DNA of 64,000 bases from UBA685 sp049890215 (GCA_049890215.1 JBMHBX010000038.1:62001-126000); one strand, 5' to 3'; shown: positions 26,343 through 35,685, counted from the first letter of the stretch. The notes: a model not told the origin generated them from the sequence alone. A program made the numbers and translations.

Positions 26343-27698
26343 ATGGGCTTTGATGATATGCGCGATCACTTATCGTCTGATTTATATTTGTGCGCAGATG
26401 ATGTGTCTGAAGCTTATGCCAAAGACTGGTCAGAAGCCGCAGCGCACCTGCCGGAAGTCGTGTTGCGCCCGCGCACTATTGATGAGTTGTCAGCTATATT
26501 ATCGCTTGCCCAGTCATCAGGCCAACGTCTGGTCACACAAGGCGGGCGCACAGGCCTTGCCGGCGGGGCAACGCCTCAGCAAAGTGAATGGGCACTCACC
26601 ACAGAGCGCATGAACAAGATTCTTGATATTGACCCGATTGGCATGACCATTACCGTAGAGGCAGGTGTCAGCCTTCAGTCTGTTCAGGAAGAAGCAGCAA
26701 AGCATGATCTGTTATTTCCGCTTGATTTAGGTGCCAGAGGAACAGCAACCGCCGGCGGCATAGCGGCCACAAATGCCGGTGGCAATCAGGTTATCCATTA
26801 TGGCGTCACACGACATTTAATCCTCGGCATGACAGCGGTTCTGCCAGATGGTGAAATCATTGCCCAAAATAATAAATTGCTGAAAAATAATGCTGGTTTT
26901 GATCTCAAACAATTGATGATTGGCACAGAAGGCACACTTGGTGTGATTGCCACCATCACCTTTCGCTTATTTCCGCGCCGCGAACATATCACCACCGCTT
27001 TTTGCGCCGCAGATGATTTCGATTCTGTGACAAGCTTGTTATTTCACGCAAGCAAACATGTATCAGGCATGTCTTCATTCGAGGTGCTGTTTGATGATTA
27101 CATGAACGAGATCATCACAGTAACTGATAAAGCAGCCTTATTTGATAAACATTATGCGCATTATATTTTGCTGGAGGTGGAATCAACCACCAAAGATGAC
27201 ACAGTCGCGCATATGCTGGCAGAGGCGATTGATAAAGGCATTATCAAAGATGCCCTCATAGCGCAGAATGAAACTCAAAGGGCACAATTCTGGTCTTACC
27301 GTGATTCTATTGCAGATATTCTGGCTGATATGGCACCAAGTGTGAATTTCGATATTGGTGTGCCAATTGCAAAAATGGGTAGCTTTACACAAGACGTCTC
27401 AGCTGCACTGCGAAAGGCCTTTCCCACTATCCGTTTTGTCACATTCGGGCATGTTGGTGACGGCAATTTGCATATGTGTTGCACCACCGGTGATGATCAT
27501 GATCAAGTGCCTATCGAAGATTTAGTCTTCCGCCATACCACAGCCATAGGTGGCACCATCACCGCAGAACATGGGATAGGCATTCTGAAAAAGCCATGGC
27601 TCAAAGATTGCCGTACTGAAGCTGAAATATCTGTGATGAGGCGCTTGAAAGCACTTCTTGATCCGGCAGATATTCTGAATAAAGGGCGCGTGATTTAA
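26343..27698 (+). CDS. FAD-binding oxidoreductase, GlcD/D-2-hydroxyacid dehydrogenase type
   Basis: 451-residue flavoprotein of the PCMH/VAO family. The FAD-binding segment GGRTGLAGGATP is near residue 65, GTATAGGIAATNAGG is near 130, and the C-terminal domain has FGHVGDGNLHM and ITAEHGIGILKKPWL (metal and substrate His/Glu). It oxidises a D-2-hydroxyacid such as D-lactate, D-2-hydroxyglutarate or glycolate. GGAGGAG gives a strong ribosome site. An IclR regulator gene abuts it tail to tail. Confidence 0.9.
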   Translation: MGFDDMRDHLSSDLYLCADDVSEAYAKDWSEAAAHLPEVVLRPRTIDELSAILSLAQSSGQRLVTQGGRTGLAGGATPQQSEWALTTERMNKILDIDPIGMTITVEAGVSLQSVQEEAAKHDLLFPLDLGARGTATAGGIAATNAGGNQVIHYGVTRHLILGMTAVLPDGEIIAQNNKLLKNNAGFDLKQLMIGTEGTLGVIATITFRLFPRREHITTAFCAADDFDSVTSLLFHASKHVSGMSSFEVLFDDYMNEIITVTDKAALFDKHYAHYILLEVESTTKDDTVAHMLAEAIDKGIIKDALIAQNETQRAQFWSYRDSIADILADMAPSVNFDIGVPIAKMGSFTQDVSAALRKAFPTIRFVTFGHVGDGNLHMCCTTGDDHDQVPIEDLVFRHTTAIGGTITAEHGIGILKKPWLKDCRTEAEISVMRRLKALLDPADILNKGRVI

Positions 27699-28459
27699 GT
27701 ATCAAATAAGGTGACTGTGATATCACTGGCCGCCTGTTTCAGGGCCGGCAAATGATGAAGCGCCATCTCTTTGGTAAATCGCAATTTTGGTCCGTGAACG
27801 GCAATTGCACCACAATAATGCCCTGTACTGGTTAAAACAGGCACAGCGATAGCGACCATATCTGTGTATAATTCTTCATTATCCAGAGCATAACCCTGTT
27901 TGCGTACTGTCTTGATAGCAGACAATAAATTGGCCTTATCAGTGATTGTCTGGTTGGTGTGTTTTTCAAAATGCAGATTATCAACCAGCCGTTCTAACTG
28001 CGATTTGCGCAAAGACGCTAGAAAGGTTTTGCCACTTGCCGTGCAATAAAAAGGAACATAAGTGCCAATCGGTAATGTGACCCGAAAATGCCAGTCTGTC
28101 TCCACTCTGTCTACATAGGTCATGCCATGGTCAGTTGGTACAACAAAATTGATTGTCTCTTTGGTTTGGCGCGCCAATGATTCCATAATCTGGTGACGAA
28201 TAAAGTTGCCGGGATGTTTCAGCATCAAATTTGACGCCATAATGGTGCCGCGCTTGGCGACTGCCAATTGCTGGCCTTGCTTTTCCAAAAACCCCTCCTG
28301 AACAAGCGATTTGACAAGCCGGTGCGCAGACGGAATTGGCATATCAAGCAAATTTGATAATTCACTTATGGTTAGCGGTTTTGCGGCATTGCCAATGGTT
28401 TCTAATATATGCAGCATGCGCAGATTTGGACTGGTTGGCTTGGTCACTTGCTTGGCCAT
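27695..28459 (-). CDS. IclR-family transcriptional regulator
   Basis: 254-residue regulator with an N-terminal winged helix (residues 10-70, PLTISELSNLLDMPIPSAHRLVKSL) and a C-terminal IclR effector domain (residues 80-250, FYCTASGKTFLASL). IclR proteins bind small carboxylates and repress or activate neighbouring catabolic genes. Candidate targets are the convergent FAD oxidase, the divergent terC and itself. Paired dyad sites lie just upstream of its start. Confidence 0.93.
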   Translation of the reverse strand: MAKQVTKPTSPNLRMLHILETIGNAAKPLTISELSNLLDMPIPSAHRLVKSLVQEGFLEKQGQQLAVAKRGTIMASNLMLKHPGNFIRHQIMESLARQTKETINFVVPTDHGMTYVDRVETDWHFRVTLPIGTYVPFYCTASGKTFLASLRKSQLERLVDNLHFEKHTNQTITDKANLLSAIKTVRKQGYALDNEELYTDMVAIAVPVLTSTGHYCGAIAVHGPKLRFTKEMALHHLPALKQAASDITVTLFDT

Positions 28460-28565
28460 TTTTATGATACTTTCAGCCTTGTTTTCTCAACTTGTAGAAA
28501 AGAGATGTAAAATAGCGCTTGCCTAACTTGTTCATTTGAGGAAAGCTTTTACTATAAATGATAAT

Positions 28566-28619
28566 ATTTTTATCAAAAAATGCAACTTTTGTAATTTTTA
28601 TGAGAATTTTTATCAAAAA
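28566..28619. promoter_or_regulatory. Two identical dyad sites between the IclR gene and terC
   Basis: ATTTTTATCAAAAA occurs twice, at 28566-28579 and 28606-28619, exactly 40 bp apart (about four helical turns), so both would lie on the same DNA face. Each is a near palindrome TTTTT-N3-AAAAA. A partial copy lies between them (28594-28600). They sit 107-160 bp upstream of the IclR start, as expected for autoregulatory sites, though A/T-rich background is a caution. Confidence 0.45.
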
Positions 28620-28722
28620 CGGGGAAAAATGGACCTTATTGTTGGCCAGATGACGAATGGCGCGAGTGTGATTCATCATTTTCGGACAGAAAATTGGACA
28701 AAGAGGTAAGAAACAAGTCATT

Positions 28723-29313
28723 ATGGATGTCGCGATCATTATCGATGTGATTCAAATCATCTTCGCAGATATTGTCTTATCGGGAGACAATGCGCTTGTG
28801 ATTGGTATGGCGGCAGCTGGTCTGCCTGCGGAATTGCGCAAAAAGGCGATTTTCCTTGGTATGGCGCTTGCCGCTGCTATGCGGATAGGCTTTGCTGTTA
28901 TTGCGTCTTATTTGCTGTCTATCCCGGGCATTTTAATAATTGGCGGTCTGTTGCTGTCATGGGTGTGTTGGCGGTTTTACAAAGATATTAAAGAATTTAA
29001 CAATCAGGAAGAAAAAGCAGATGAGACGGTGGAGGGGTCAAACTCCTTTGGCCGTGCGTTATTCACAATTTTGCTTGCTGATGTATCAATGTCGATTGAC
29101 AATATTGTGGCGGTTGCTGCCATTGCCAGAGATAATACGCAATTGCTTGTGTTCGGTCTTGGTCTTGCGATTTTGATGATGGCCTTTTTCGCCAACCTGA
29201 TTATGAGGGTCATGCTTCGTTACAGATGGTTGTCTTATTTGGGGCTTGCTCTGTTAATTTATTTATCTGTGATGATGTTATATGACGGATTTAAGGATTT
29301 AGGTTTGCTGTAA
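28723..29313 (+). CDS. TerC-family integral membrane protein
   Basis: 196-residue membrane protein with about six or seven helices. The two Asp-containing helix motifs of TerC/MntP-like carriers are present: DIVLSGDNALVIGMAA near residue 15 and ADVSMSIDNIVAVAAIA near residue 123. The family includes manganese exporters and tellurite-resistance proteins; metal export or membrane metallation is a family-level inference. GAGGT precedes the ATG. A yybP-ykoY manganese riboswitch was looked for upstream and not seen. Confidence 0.9.
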   Translation: MDVAIIIDVIQIIFADIVLSGDNALVIGMAAAGLPAELRKKAIFLGMALAAAMRIGFAVIASYLLSIPGILIIGGLLLSWVCWRFYKDIKEFNNQEEKADETVEGSNSFGRALFTILLADVSMSIDNIVAVAAIARDNTQLLVFGLGLAILMMAFFANLIMRVMLRYRWLSYLGLALLIYLSVMMLYDGFKDLGLL

Positions 29314-29400
29314 TGGCGGCAAGCCTCAACAGGTGGCATGATGCTGCCGACATAAACGGAAAGGTGCCTGTTATGCGAGCGAAAGGACATTTATTTTGGT

Positions 29401-29508
29401 ATGATCCCCTTTATGATCATCCGTCTAATCGGCCTTATCCCCATCACCTCTTTCCCATCAATAGCCTTGCGGCTGCCAACTTATATTTATAGGTTTTACA
29501 TATCATGA
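29401..29508 (+). CDS. Possible 35-residue hydrophobic leader ORF before the hisD-like gene
   Basis: An ATG at 29401 opens a 35-codon frame rich in Ile, Leu and Pro (begins MIPFMIIRLIGL) that ends with TGA at 29506-29508, overlapping the following ATG in an ATGA junction. The overlap would suit translational coupling, since the downstream gene has only a weak SD. No good SD is seen for this ORF, so it may be chance. Confidence 0.25.
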   Translation: MIPFMIIRLIGLIPITSFPSIALRLPTYIYRFYIS

Positions 29509-30797
29509 CGGTTACATATCTTAAAAAAGCAACGAAAACGCCTCAAACCGGCACAGATGAAACACAAGCCATCGTGCGTGAGATGCTGGCCAACATAGAA
29601 CAAGGCGGTGAAGCCGCCGCCCTTGACTATGGGGTCAAGCTTGACGGTTATAACGGGCCGGCACTTGTCACAGCAGAGCAAATTGCACAAGCAGGTGAAA
29701 AAGTCTCAGATCAGCTAAAGGCAGATATTGCTTTTGCCAAAGACAGGGTGGTGAAATTTGCCGAAGCCCAGCGTGATTCAATCAAAGAATTTGAGACCGA
29801 ATTGTCACCTGGCCTGTGGGCCGGACAAAAGCTTATCCCGATTGAAACAGCAGGTTGTTATGTGCCGGGCGGGCGCTATGCACATGTGGCGTCTGCGATT
29901 ATGTCGATTGCGACTGCCAAGGTGGCAGGAGTTGAGAATATTGTGGCTTGTACGGCCCCTCACGGAGATGAAGGGCCTAACCCTGCCATTTTATATGCGA
30001 TGAATTTATGCGGCGCTGATCAGATTTTATCATTGGGCGGGGTGCAGGGGATTGCCTCTATGGCCTTTGGTCTGTTTACCGGCAAGCCTGCCCGTATTCT
30101 TGTCGGGCCCGGCAATCGGTTTGTGGCCGAAGCAAAGCGTACCTTATATGGCCGCGTTGGCATTGATATGTTTGCCGGCCCTACCGAGATTGCGATTATC
30201 GCAGATGACAGTGCTGATCCTGCCATTGTGGCAGAGGACCTTGTCTCACAGGCTGAACATGGCCCTGATTCACCGGCATGGCTATTTACCACCTCAAGAC
30301 AGCTTGCTGATGCGGTGACAGATCGTATTGACAGCCATATTCAGTCATTGCCGGAGCCGGCTCGCTCTGCTGCAACAGCTGCATGGCGTGATTATGGTGA
30401 AATCATTTTATGTGACACAGATGAAGAAATGGCAGTGGTCTCAGATGAGTATGCCGCCGAGCATCTTGAAGTGCATACACAAAATGATGAATGGTTTACA
30501 AAACGCCTGAAAAATTACGGCTCATTATTTGTCGGAGAAGAAACCACAGTCACCTATGGTGATAAATGTTCTGGTACAAATCACATTCTGCCAACCAAAG
30601 GCGCTGCTCATTACACAGGTGGTCTGTCAGTTCATAAATATATGAAAGTGGTCACAACACAGCGTATGACGAAAGAAGCAAATCGTGAGGTTGGGGCCGC
30701 TGCGGCACGAATTTCTCGTCTTGAAGGTATGGAAGGTCATGCCAGAGCCGCCGATATTCGTCTTCGGAAATATTTCCCGGGCGAAAATTTGGCATAA
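29505..30797 (+). CDS. HisD-like NAD-dependent dehydrogenase (histidinol or sulfopropanediol dehydrogenase)
   Basis: 430-residue member of the histidinol dehydrogenase family, which oxidises an alcohol to an acid in two NAD steps. Zinc and catalytic residues are visible: Gln and His in SQAEHGPDS, Glu-His in AAEHLEVHT, Asp in TYGDKCSGTNH and His in MEGHARAAD. No other his gene is nearby; the partner is a zinc alcohol dehydrogenase 31 nt downstream. HisD paralogues in catabolic clusters include HpsN, which converts dihydroxypropanesulfonate to sulfolactate, so that role is plausible here but unproven. Confidence 0.82.
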   Translation: MTVTYLKKATKTPQTGTDETQAIVREMLANIEQGGEAAALDYGVKLDGYNGPALVTAEQIAQAGEKVSDQLKADIAFAKDRVVKFAEAQRDSIKEFETELSPGLWAGQKLIPIETAGCYVPGGRYAHVASAIMSIATAKVAGVENIVACTAPHGDEGPNPAILYAMNLCGADQILSLGGVQGIASMAFGLFTGKPARILVGPGNRFVAEAKRTLYGRVGIDMFAGPTEIAIIADDSADPAIVAEDLVSQAEHGPDSPAWLFTTSRQLADAVTDRIDSHIQSLPEPARSAATAAWRDYGEIILCDTDEEMAVVSDEYAAEHLEVHTQNDEWFTKRLKNYGSLFVGEETTVTYGDKCSGTNHILPTKGAAHYTGGLSVHKYMKVVTTQRMTKEANREVGAAAARISRLEGMEGHARAADIRLRKYFPGENLA

Positions 30798-30828
30798 CAA
30801 GGCACAGGTCTGAGGCAAAAAGGATAAA

Positions 30829-31818
30829 ATGATGGACGCACTTATTTATACAGATGTCATGAATTGTGAATTTGCACCACATGATCAGCCTGTCTCACAG
30901 CCAGGTCATTCTGTCATTGATGTCTCTTTTTGCGGCATTTGTGGCTCTGATATGCATGCCTGGCATGGCCATGATGCCCGAAGAGTGCCACCTCTTATTC
31001 TGGGTCATGAGATTGTCGGGCGCGCCATAGATGGCCCAATGGCAGGACAATTGGTTGCGGTAAACCCGCTTATGACATGCGGGACGTGCCAATATTGCCT
31101 CAAAGGCAGCACACATTTATGCCAGTCGCGAGAGCTTCTTGGTATGCGCCTTCCGGGCGGCTTTGCGCAATTTGTCAGTGTCAAAGATACGAATCTGACA
31201 CCCTTATCCGGTTCAATTTCATTAACCACCGCAGCATTGGCAGAGCCTCTTGCTTGTTCTGTACATGCGATGCGCCTGATGACAAATGAGTATCAGGCAA
31301 GCCGTTCTGATCGTATGGTGATTCTGGGTGGGGGCGCGATTGGGCTTCTGGCGGCGCTTCATGCCAAACATCTTGGCTATCAGGACATTCATATTGCTGA
31401 GGTCAATGATACAAGACGCAAATTGCTTAATCAAATTGTTGGTGTTGACAGTTACAACCCTCTTGAAACACAACCTGATGAACACAGCATATCAATGGTA
31501 TTTGATGCCGTTGGCTCCGGCAGAACCAGAGCGGCGTCTTGTGAACTGGTCAGCCCGGGCGGCATGATTTTGCATATTGGCCTGCAAGATAGCGAGCTTG
31601 GCTTTGATTCACGATATATAACTTTGCAAGAGGTCACCTTCAAAGGCAGCTATTGCTATAATGAGGCTGATTTTGCCGAAGCAGTTAGCCTGTTAGAATC
31701 AGGCCATATAACAGGCGATGGGTGGTGTGATGTGCGCCCTCTCAAAGTGGGACAACAAGCCTTTATGGATATTCATGAAGGCAACGCGCCGCCAAAGATA
31801 ATCTTGGAGACCTCATAA
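30829..31818 (+). CDS. Zinc-dependent medium-chain alcohol dehydrogenase
   Basis: 329-residue MDR enzyme. Catalytic zinc ligands are Cys38 (GICGSD) and His60-Glu61 (GHE); the structural zinc Cys set is complete at 84, 87, 90 and 98 (CGTCQYC...C). The Rossmann motif is ILGGGAIGLLAA. It is closest in style to sorbitol, L-threonine or L-idonate dehydrogenases. It follows the HisD-like gene with an AAGGA ribosome site, so the two probably act on the same polyol-like or sulfonate substrate. Confidence 0.85.
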   Translation: MMDALIYTDVMNCEFAPHDQPVSQPGHSVIDVSFCGICGSDMHAWHGHDARRVPPLILGHEIVGRAIDGPMAGQLVAVNPLMTCGTCQYCLKGSTHLCQSRELLGMRLPGGFAQFVSVKDTNLTPLSGSISLTTAALAEPLACSVHAMRLMTNEYQASRSDRMVILGGGAIGLLAALHAKHLGYQDIHIAEVNDTRRKLLNQIVGVDSYNPLETQPDEHSISMVFDAVGSGRTRAASCELVSPGGMILHIGLQDSELGFDSRYITLQEVTFKGSYCYNEADFAEAVSLLESGHITGDGWCDVRPLKVGQQAFMDIHEGNAPPKIILETS

Positions 31819-31853
31819 TATGTCCAAAAAGGCAAAGAGTGAATTGTGACTGC

Positions 31854-32879
31854 CTATGGTTGTGATAAGGCAAAATAATCAACGCCTTTATCGTCCGATT
31901 TTTCCACAATCATCATTTTGTTAGTGGCAACCAGATGACCAAGATGCGCGCGCGCTTCTCCTGTCGCAAAATACAGCTCATGCGCTGCAAAGCTTTTGCC
32001 AAATAACACAGACATAGCCTGAAAAACGGTGATAGGGCCATCTTGCGCTGCCTCAATAAGGGCGCTCAGGCGGTTTTCATGATGGCTGATAAGCGACCGC
32101 GCGCGACTCGCCCCTTTTGTAAAAGGCCAGTCATGGCCCGGAAACACTTGCCAGCTTTCATCCATGTCTGTCATTTCAGACAGGAATGATAAATAAAAAC
32201 CCAAATTATCCTTTGCCGGGTAACGCAAATCAACTGAGATATTAGGTGAGATCCGTGGCAACAGAAAATCAACGGCGATATAAAGACCTCTTTTTTCATC
32301 ACTCAGCCCAATATGCGCCTGAGAATGGCCACCATCAATGCGTATCCGCCAGGTGCCTGATTTGCTCTTAATATGATGATTTTCTGAGATAATGGTAAGA
32401 TCAGGCAGAGGGGCTACATGGCGGCGAAACCGCCCTTTGTCTGAACGTGCAATGGCGCAACTTTCCTCATCAAGCCCATAGCGCTGATAGGTATCTGCCA
32501 CAAGCGCAGAAAAGACATCATCATCTTGTTCAATTAACCATTTTGCAACCTCAGCCTCCTCAGCGCTCATCCAAACAGGAGCGCCTGTTATCTGCTGTAA
32601 TTTTCCGGCATAACCTATATGATCGACATGATGGTGGGTGACCAAAATCGCTGATATTGGTTTGCCTGATAACGGTCCTTCCAGCAAAATTTGCCAGTGC
32701 CGTGCCGTCACCTCATCATTGATACCTGTATCAATCAGCACGAGGCCGTCATATGTATCAATCATGTAAAGATTAATGTGATTAAGGCGGAAAGGCAGGG
32801 CAAATCGTGCCCAGTACAGATCATCTGCAACGGCCGTAATGGTGCCTTCAGCCGGTGTGTCGATGGCAAGCCGTTCCAT
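31854..32879 (-). CDS. MBL-fold metallo-hydrolase
   Basis: 341-residue metallo-beta-lactamase-fold hydrolase with the full HHHVDH motif (residues 82-87) and later metal-ligand positions in DGGHSQAH and FPGHDWPF. A C-terminal helical extension of about 90 residues resembles the winged-helix tail of glyoxalase II/LACTB2-type proteins. ATG 32879 is chosen over an upstream start at 32912 because the latter lies inside the preceding methyltransferase gene. The substrate is unknown. The gene follows the methyltransferase with a 4-nt gap. Confidence 0.85.
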   Translation of the reverse strand: MERLAIDTPAEGTITAVADDLYWARFALPFRLNHINLYMIDTYDGLVLIDTGINDEVTARHWQILLEGPLSGKPISAILVTHHHVDHIGYAGKLQQITGAPVWMSAEEAEVAKWLIEQDDDVFSALVADTYQRYGLDEESCAIARSDKGRFRRHVAPLPDLTIISENHHIKSKSGTWRIRIDGGHSQAHIGLSDEKRGLYIAVDFLLPRISPNISVDLRYPAKDNLGFYLSFLSEMTDMDESWQVFPGHDWPFTKGASRARSLISHHENRLSALIEAAQDGPITVFQAMSVLFGKSFAAHELYFATGEARAHLGHLVATNKMMIVEKSDDKGVDYFALSQP

Positions 32880-32883
32880 CTGA

Positions 32884-33483
32884 CTAGCCTTTCTTAAACG
32901 CAACAAAATCAATCAGGGCTGATTTCCCATTATGGCCCGGGCCTTCATCCAAATTGGCTTCATAGGCCACATTGACCCTGATATCCATATCGCTGAAATG
33001 GCTTTCTAACAGGTCTGTTGTATAAAGATGGGCAGGGTTAGACGGCCCGCCTGTCCCATACTCAACCTGCCCAGGCGTATAGCCATGAAGCAACAAACAC
33101 CCGCCAGGGCGCAAGGCCTGTTGCAATCCTGTGAAAAGCTGAGGCCAGCTTTCAGGCGGTGCAAATTGAATAAAGATGGCAACAACATTGTCATAACTGA
33201 CAGAACGCCAGTCATAATGATAAATATCAGCCATCTCACATTGAACAGAGACTTGTCTTTCCTGCGCCAGCTTTTGCGCTTTTTTTATGCCGACAACAGA
33301 GGCGTCCATGGCGGTGACTTTATACCCTTGTTCTGCCAGATAGACAGAATTGCGCCCCTCGCCATCTGCAACAGCCAGACAATGACCATTTTGGTGTAAA
33401 TATGACTGATGCCGGACAAGCGCCTGTGCCGGTTGCTTGCCGAACATATAGGTATCTCCGGCATATCTTTCATCCCAAATCAT
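32884..33483 (-). CDS. Class I SAM-dependent methyltransferase (TehB-like)
   Basis: 199-residue soluble methyltransferase. The SAM-binding motif reads LAVADGEGRNSVYLAEQGYKVTAMDAS, the acidic post-I position is in the same strand, and MADIYHYDW matches motif II. It resembles thiopurine/tellurite (TehB) methyltransferases. GGGAG lies 5 nt before ATG 33483, so that start (MIWDERYAG) is preferred over the GTG and ATG just upstream. Its substrate is unknown. Confidence 0.87.
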   Translation of the reverse strand: MIWDERYAGDTYMFGKQPAQALVRHQSYLHQNGHCLAVADGEGRNSVYLAEQGYKVTAMDASVVGIKKAQKLAQERQVSVQCEMADIYHYDWRSVSYDNVVAIFIQFAPPESWPQLFTGLQQALRPGGCLLLHGYTPGQVEYGTGGPSNPAHLYTTDLLESHFSDMDIRVNVAYEANLDEGPGHNGKSALIDFVAFKKG

Positions 33484-33628
33484 CATCACTCCCTACATTA
33501 AGCAAAGGCCTTTATCGTTCTATCAGTATAGACAAGCAGCTCTGCAAAGGCCACATATGAGGGGCTTGCCCTTTGTGATATTTTTCACGATAACGATAGA
33601 ACAGCTAAACTCCGGCAAGAGGGCAAAA

Positions 33629-35290
33629 ATGACACAAGCATTGCATGATTATATTGTGATTGGCTCAGGCTCTGCGGGCGCCACAATTGCTTATCGCCTT
33701 GGTGAGGATCCTGCCCACCGTGTTCTTGTTTTGGAATTTGGCAAAACAGATATAGGGCCTTTTATCCAAATGCCGGCCGCTTTATCTTATCCTATGAATA
33801 TGAAACGCTATGATTGGGGCTATAAGGCAGAATCCGAAGAGACCCTTGATGGCAGAGCGCTTGTTTGTCCCAGAGGCAAAGTCATTGGGGGGTCATCATC
33901 TATTAACGGGATGATCTATGTGCGTGGTAATGTTGGTGATTATGATCATTGGCAGGAAAGTGGCGCTAAGGGCTGGTCTTATGCTGATGTGCTTCCCTAT
34001 TTCAGGCGCATGGAAACCTCTTATGGCGGCGAGGTGCCATGGCGTGGTCAAAACGGGCCGCTTCATATTACCAGAGGCCCCAGAGATAACCCGCTTCACG
34101 GCGCCTTTGTAGAGGCTGCCACACAGGCAGGCTATGCCGCCACAGATGATTATAACGGTTATCGTCAAGAAGGCATGGGGCCAGCTGATATGACTGTCTA
34201 TAAAGGCAGACGGTGGTCATCTGCCAATGCTTATTTGCGCCCTGCCATGGCGCGCGGCAATGTGGAATTGCGCACTGGTGTGATGGTGGACCAGCTCTTA
34301 TTTGAAGGGCGCAAATGCATTGGTGTGCGTTATCAAAAAAATGGCAAAAGCTATGATATTTTTGCCAAAAAAGCGGTAATATTATCAGCAGGTGCCATTG
34401 GCAGCCCTGCGATTTTGCAACGCTCCGGCATTGGCCCGAAGGATGTTTTGCGCAAAGCAGGCATAACAATGCGCGCAGATCGCCCCGGTGTTGGCGCCAA
34501 TTTGCAGGATCACCTTGAGGTCTATTTCCAGATTGCCTGCAAACAGCCAATCACACTTTATAAGCATTTAGGCCTTTTTGCCAAAGCGTGGATAGGTTTC
34601 AAATGGCTCTTTTTCAAAAAAGGATTGGGTGCCTCTAATCAGTTTGAATCTCTTGGTTTTATCAGATCAGATAAAGGGATTTCTTATCCGGATATTCAAT
34701 ATCATTTTCTGCCTGTGGCCATTCGCTATGATGGCAAAGCGCCTGCGGAGGGGCATGGGTTTCAGCTTCATGTCGGCCCGATGCGGTCTAAATCGCGTGG
34801 CTATGTGCATATCACATCAGCCAATGCCCAGGATGCCCCTGAAATTCGGTTCAATTATTTATCTCACAAAGATGATATGCCTGAATTCCGTAAAGCATTG
34901 CGCCTGACCAGAGAGATTTTATCCCAACCTGCCTTTGATCCCTATCGCGGGCATGAGATTCAGCCAGGTGATGATCAAATCACAGATGATCAGCTTGATG
35001 CCTTTATCAGAGCGCATGCAGAATCAGCCTATCATCCATGTGGCACCTGCAAGATGGGAGATGAGTCTGATCCGATGGCAGTGGTCGCACCAGATACATC
35101 AGTGATTGGATTTGATCATCTTTATTGTGCAGATTCGTCTATTTTCCCACGTATCACTAATGGCAATTTGAATGCGCCATCTATTATGACAGGTGAAAAA
35201 GCCTCTGATCATATTCTGGGCAAAGATATGCTGCCAAAGGCAAATGATGTGCCTTTTGTGCATCCTGACTGGCAGAATGCGCAACGATAA
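33629..35290 (+). CDS. betA: Choline dehydrogenase (GMC oxidoreductase)
   Basis: 553-residue FAD-dependent GMC enzyme, the usual BetA length, oxidising choline to betaine aldehyde at the membrane. Features are GSGSAG near residue 12, CPRGKVIGGSSSINGMIYVRG, YDWGYKAE, and the C-terminal AYHPCGTCKMG and GNLNAPSIMTGEKASD. ATG 33629 has GAGGG upstream; the longer frame to 33557 lacks one. No betB or betI is adjacent, but betaine transport and betaine/carnitine genes elsewhere in the window fit this function. Other alcohols cannot be excluded. Confidence 0.88.
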   Translation: MTQALHDYIVIGSGSAGATIAYRLGEDPAHRVLVLEFGKTDIGPFIQMPAALSYPMNMKRYDWGYKAESEETLDGRALVCPRGKVIGGSSSINGMIYVRGNVGDYDHWQESGAKGWSYADVLPYFRRMETSYGGEVPWRGQNGPLHITRGPRDNPLHGAFVEAATQAGYAATDDYNGYRQEGMGPADMTVYKGRRWSSANAYLRPAMARGNVELRTGVMVDQLLFEGRKCIGVRYQKNGKSYDIFAKKAVILSAGAIGSPAILQRSGIGPKDVLRKAGITMRADRPGVGANLQDHLEVYFQIACKQPITLYKHLGLFAKAWIGFKWLFFKKGLGASNQFESLGFIRSDKGISYPDIQYHFLPVAIRYDGKAPAEGHGFQLHVGPMRSKSRGYVHITSANAQDAPEIRFNYLSHKDDMPEFRKALRLTREILSQPAFDPYRGHEIQPGDDQITDDQLDAFIRAHAESAYHPCGTCKMGDESDPMAVVAPDTSVIGFDHLYCADSSIFPRITNGNLNAPSIMTGEKASDHILGKDMLPKANDVPFVHPDWQNAQR

Positions 35291-35304
35291 ATCTGTATAA
35301 CGCA

Positions 35305-35685
35305 ATGAGCAAACTTATCACCATGCTATCAGTCCTTGCAGACAGAGGCTCAAAATACGCTGTCAGTGGCGGTCATGCCGCCGGACGCGCTGATGTAGAT
35401 ATATTCCTAAAACAATTAAAAAAGACAAAAAAATTCGCCAAAGCCACGCATCATAGTTGGGCATTGCTGTCGTCAAATGAAGGTCCTGTGAAAAATGATG
35501 ATGGTGAATCAGGTGCCGGCATGGTGATATTGCGCATGCTTGAGCGTGCTCATCTGCAAGATCATGTCATCATCGTCACAAGATGGTATGGTGGCACCAA
35601 ATTAGGAGGTGACCGCTTTCGTCATGTCCAGGAGGCGGTTCGCATTTATCTGGCAGAACAGAGTGATGAGATAGGTAACGCTTAA
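35305..35685 (+). CDS. IMPACT/YigZ-family protein (UPF0029)
   Basis: 126-residue protein matching the N-terminal domain of YigZ/IMPACT: SKFAKATHHSWAL-like opening, DDGESGAGMVILRML and VTRWYGGTKLGGDRF. YigZ proteins usually have about 200 residues with a second domain; here only the first is present, as in many alphaproteobacteria. The molecular role is not established. It converges on ccmE with a 4-nt overlap. Confidence 0.87.
   Translation: MSKLITMLSVLADRGSKYAVSGGHAAGRADVDIFLKQLKKTKKFAKATHHSWALLSSNEGPVKNDDGESGAGMVILRMLERAHLQDHVIIVTRWYGGTKLGGDRFRHVQEAVRIYLAEQSDEIGNA

Noticed and set aside
28620..28722. yybP-ykoY manganese riboswitch upstream of terC
   Set aside because: The conserved loop sequences of that riboswitch could not be found in this leader.
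28473..28739. Minus-strand frame of 88 codons between the IclR gene and terC
   Set aside because: A/T-rich regulatory DNA, no SD, no domain, and it overlaps the terC start.
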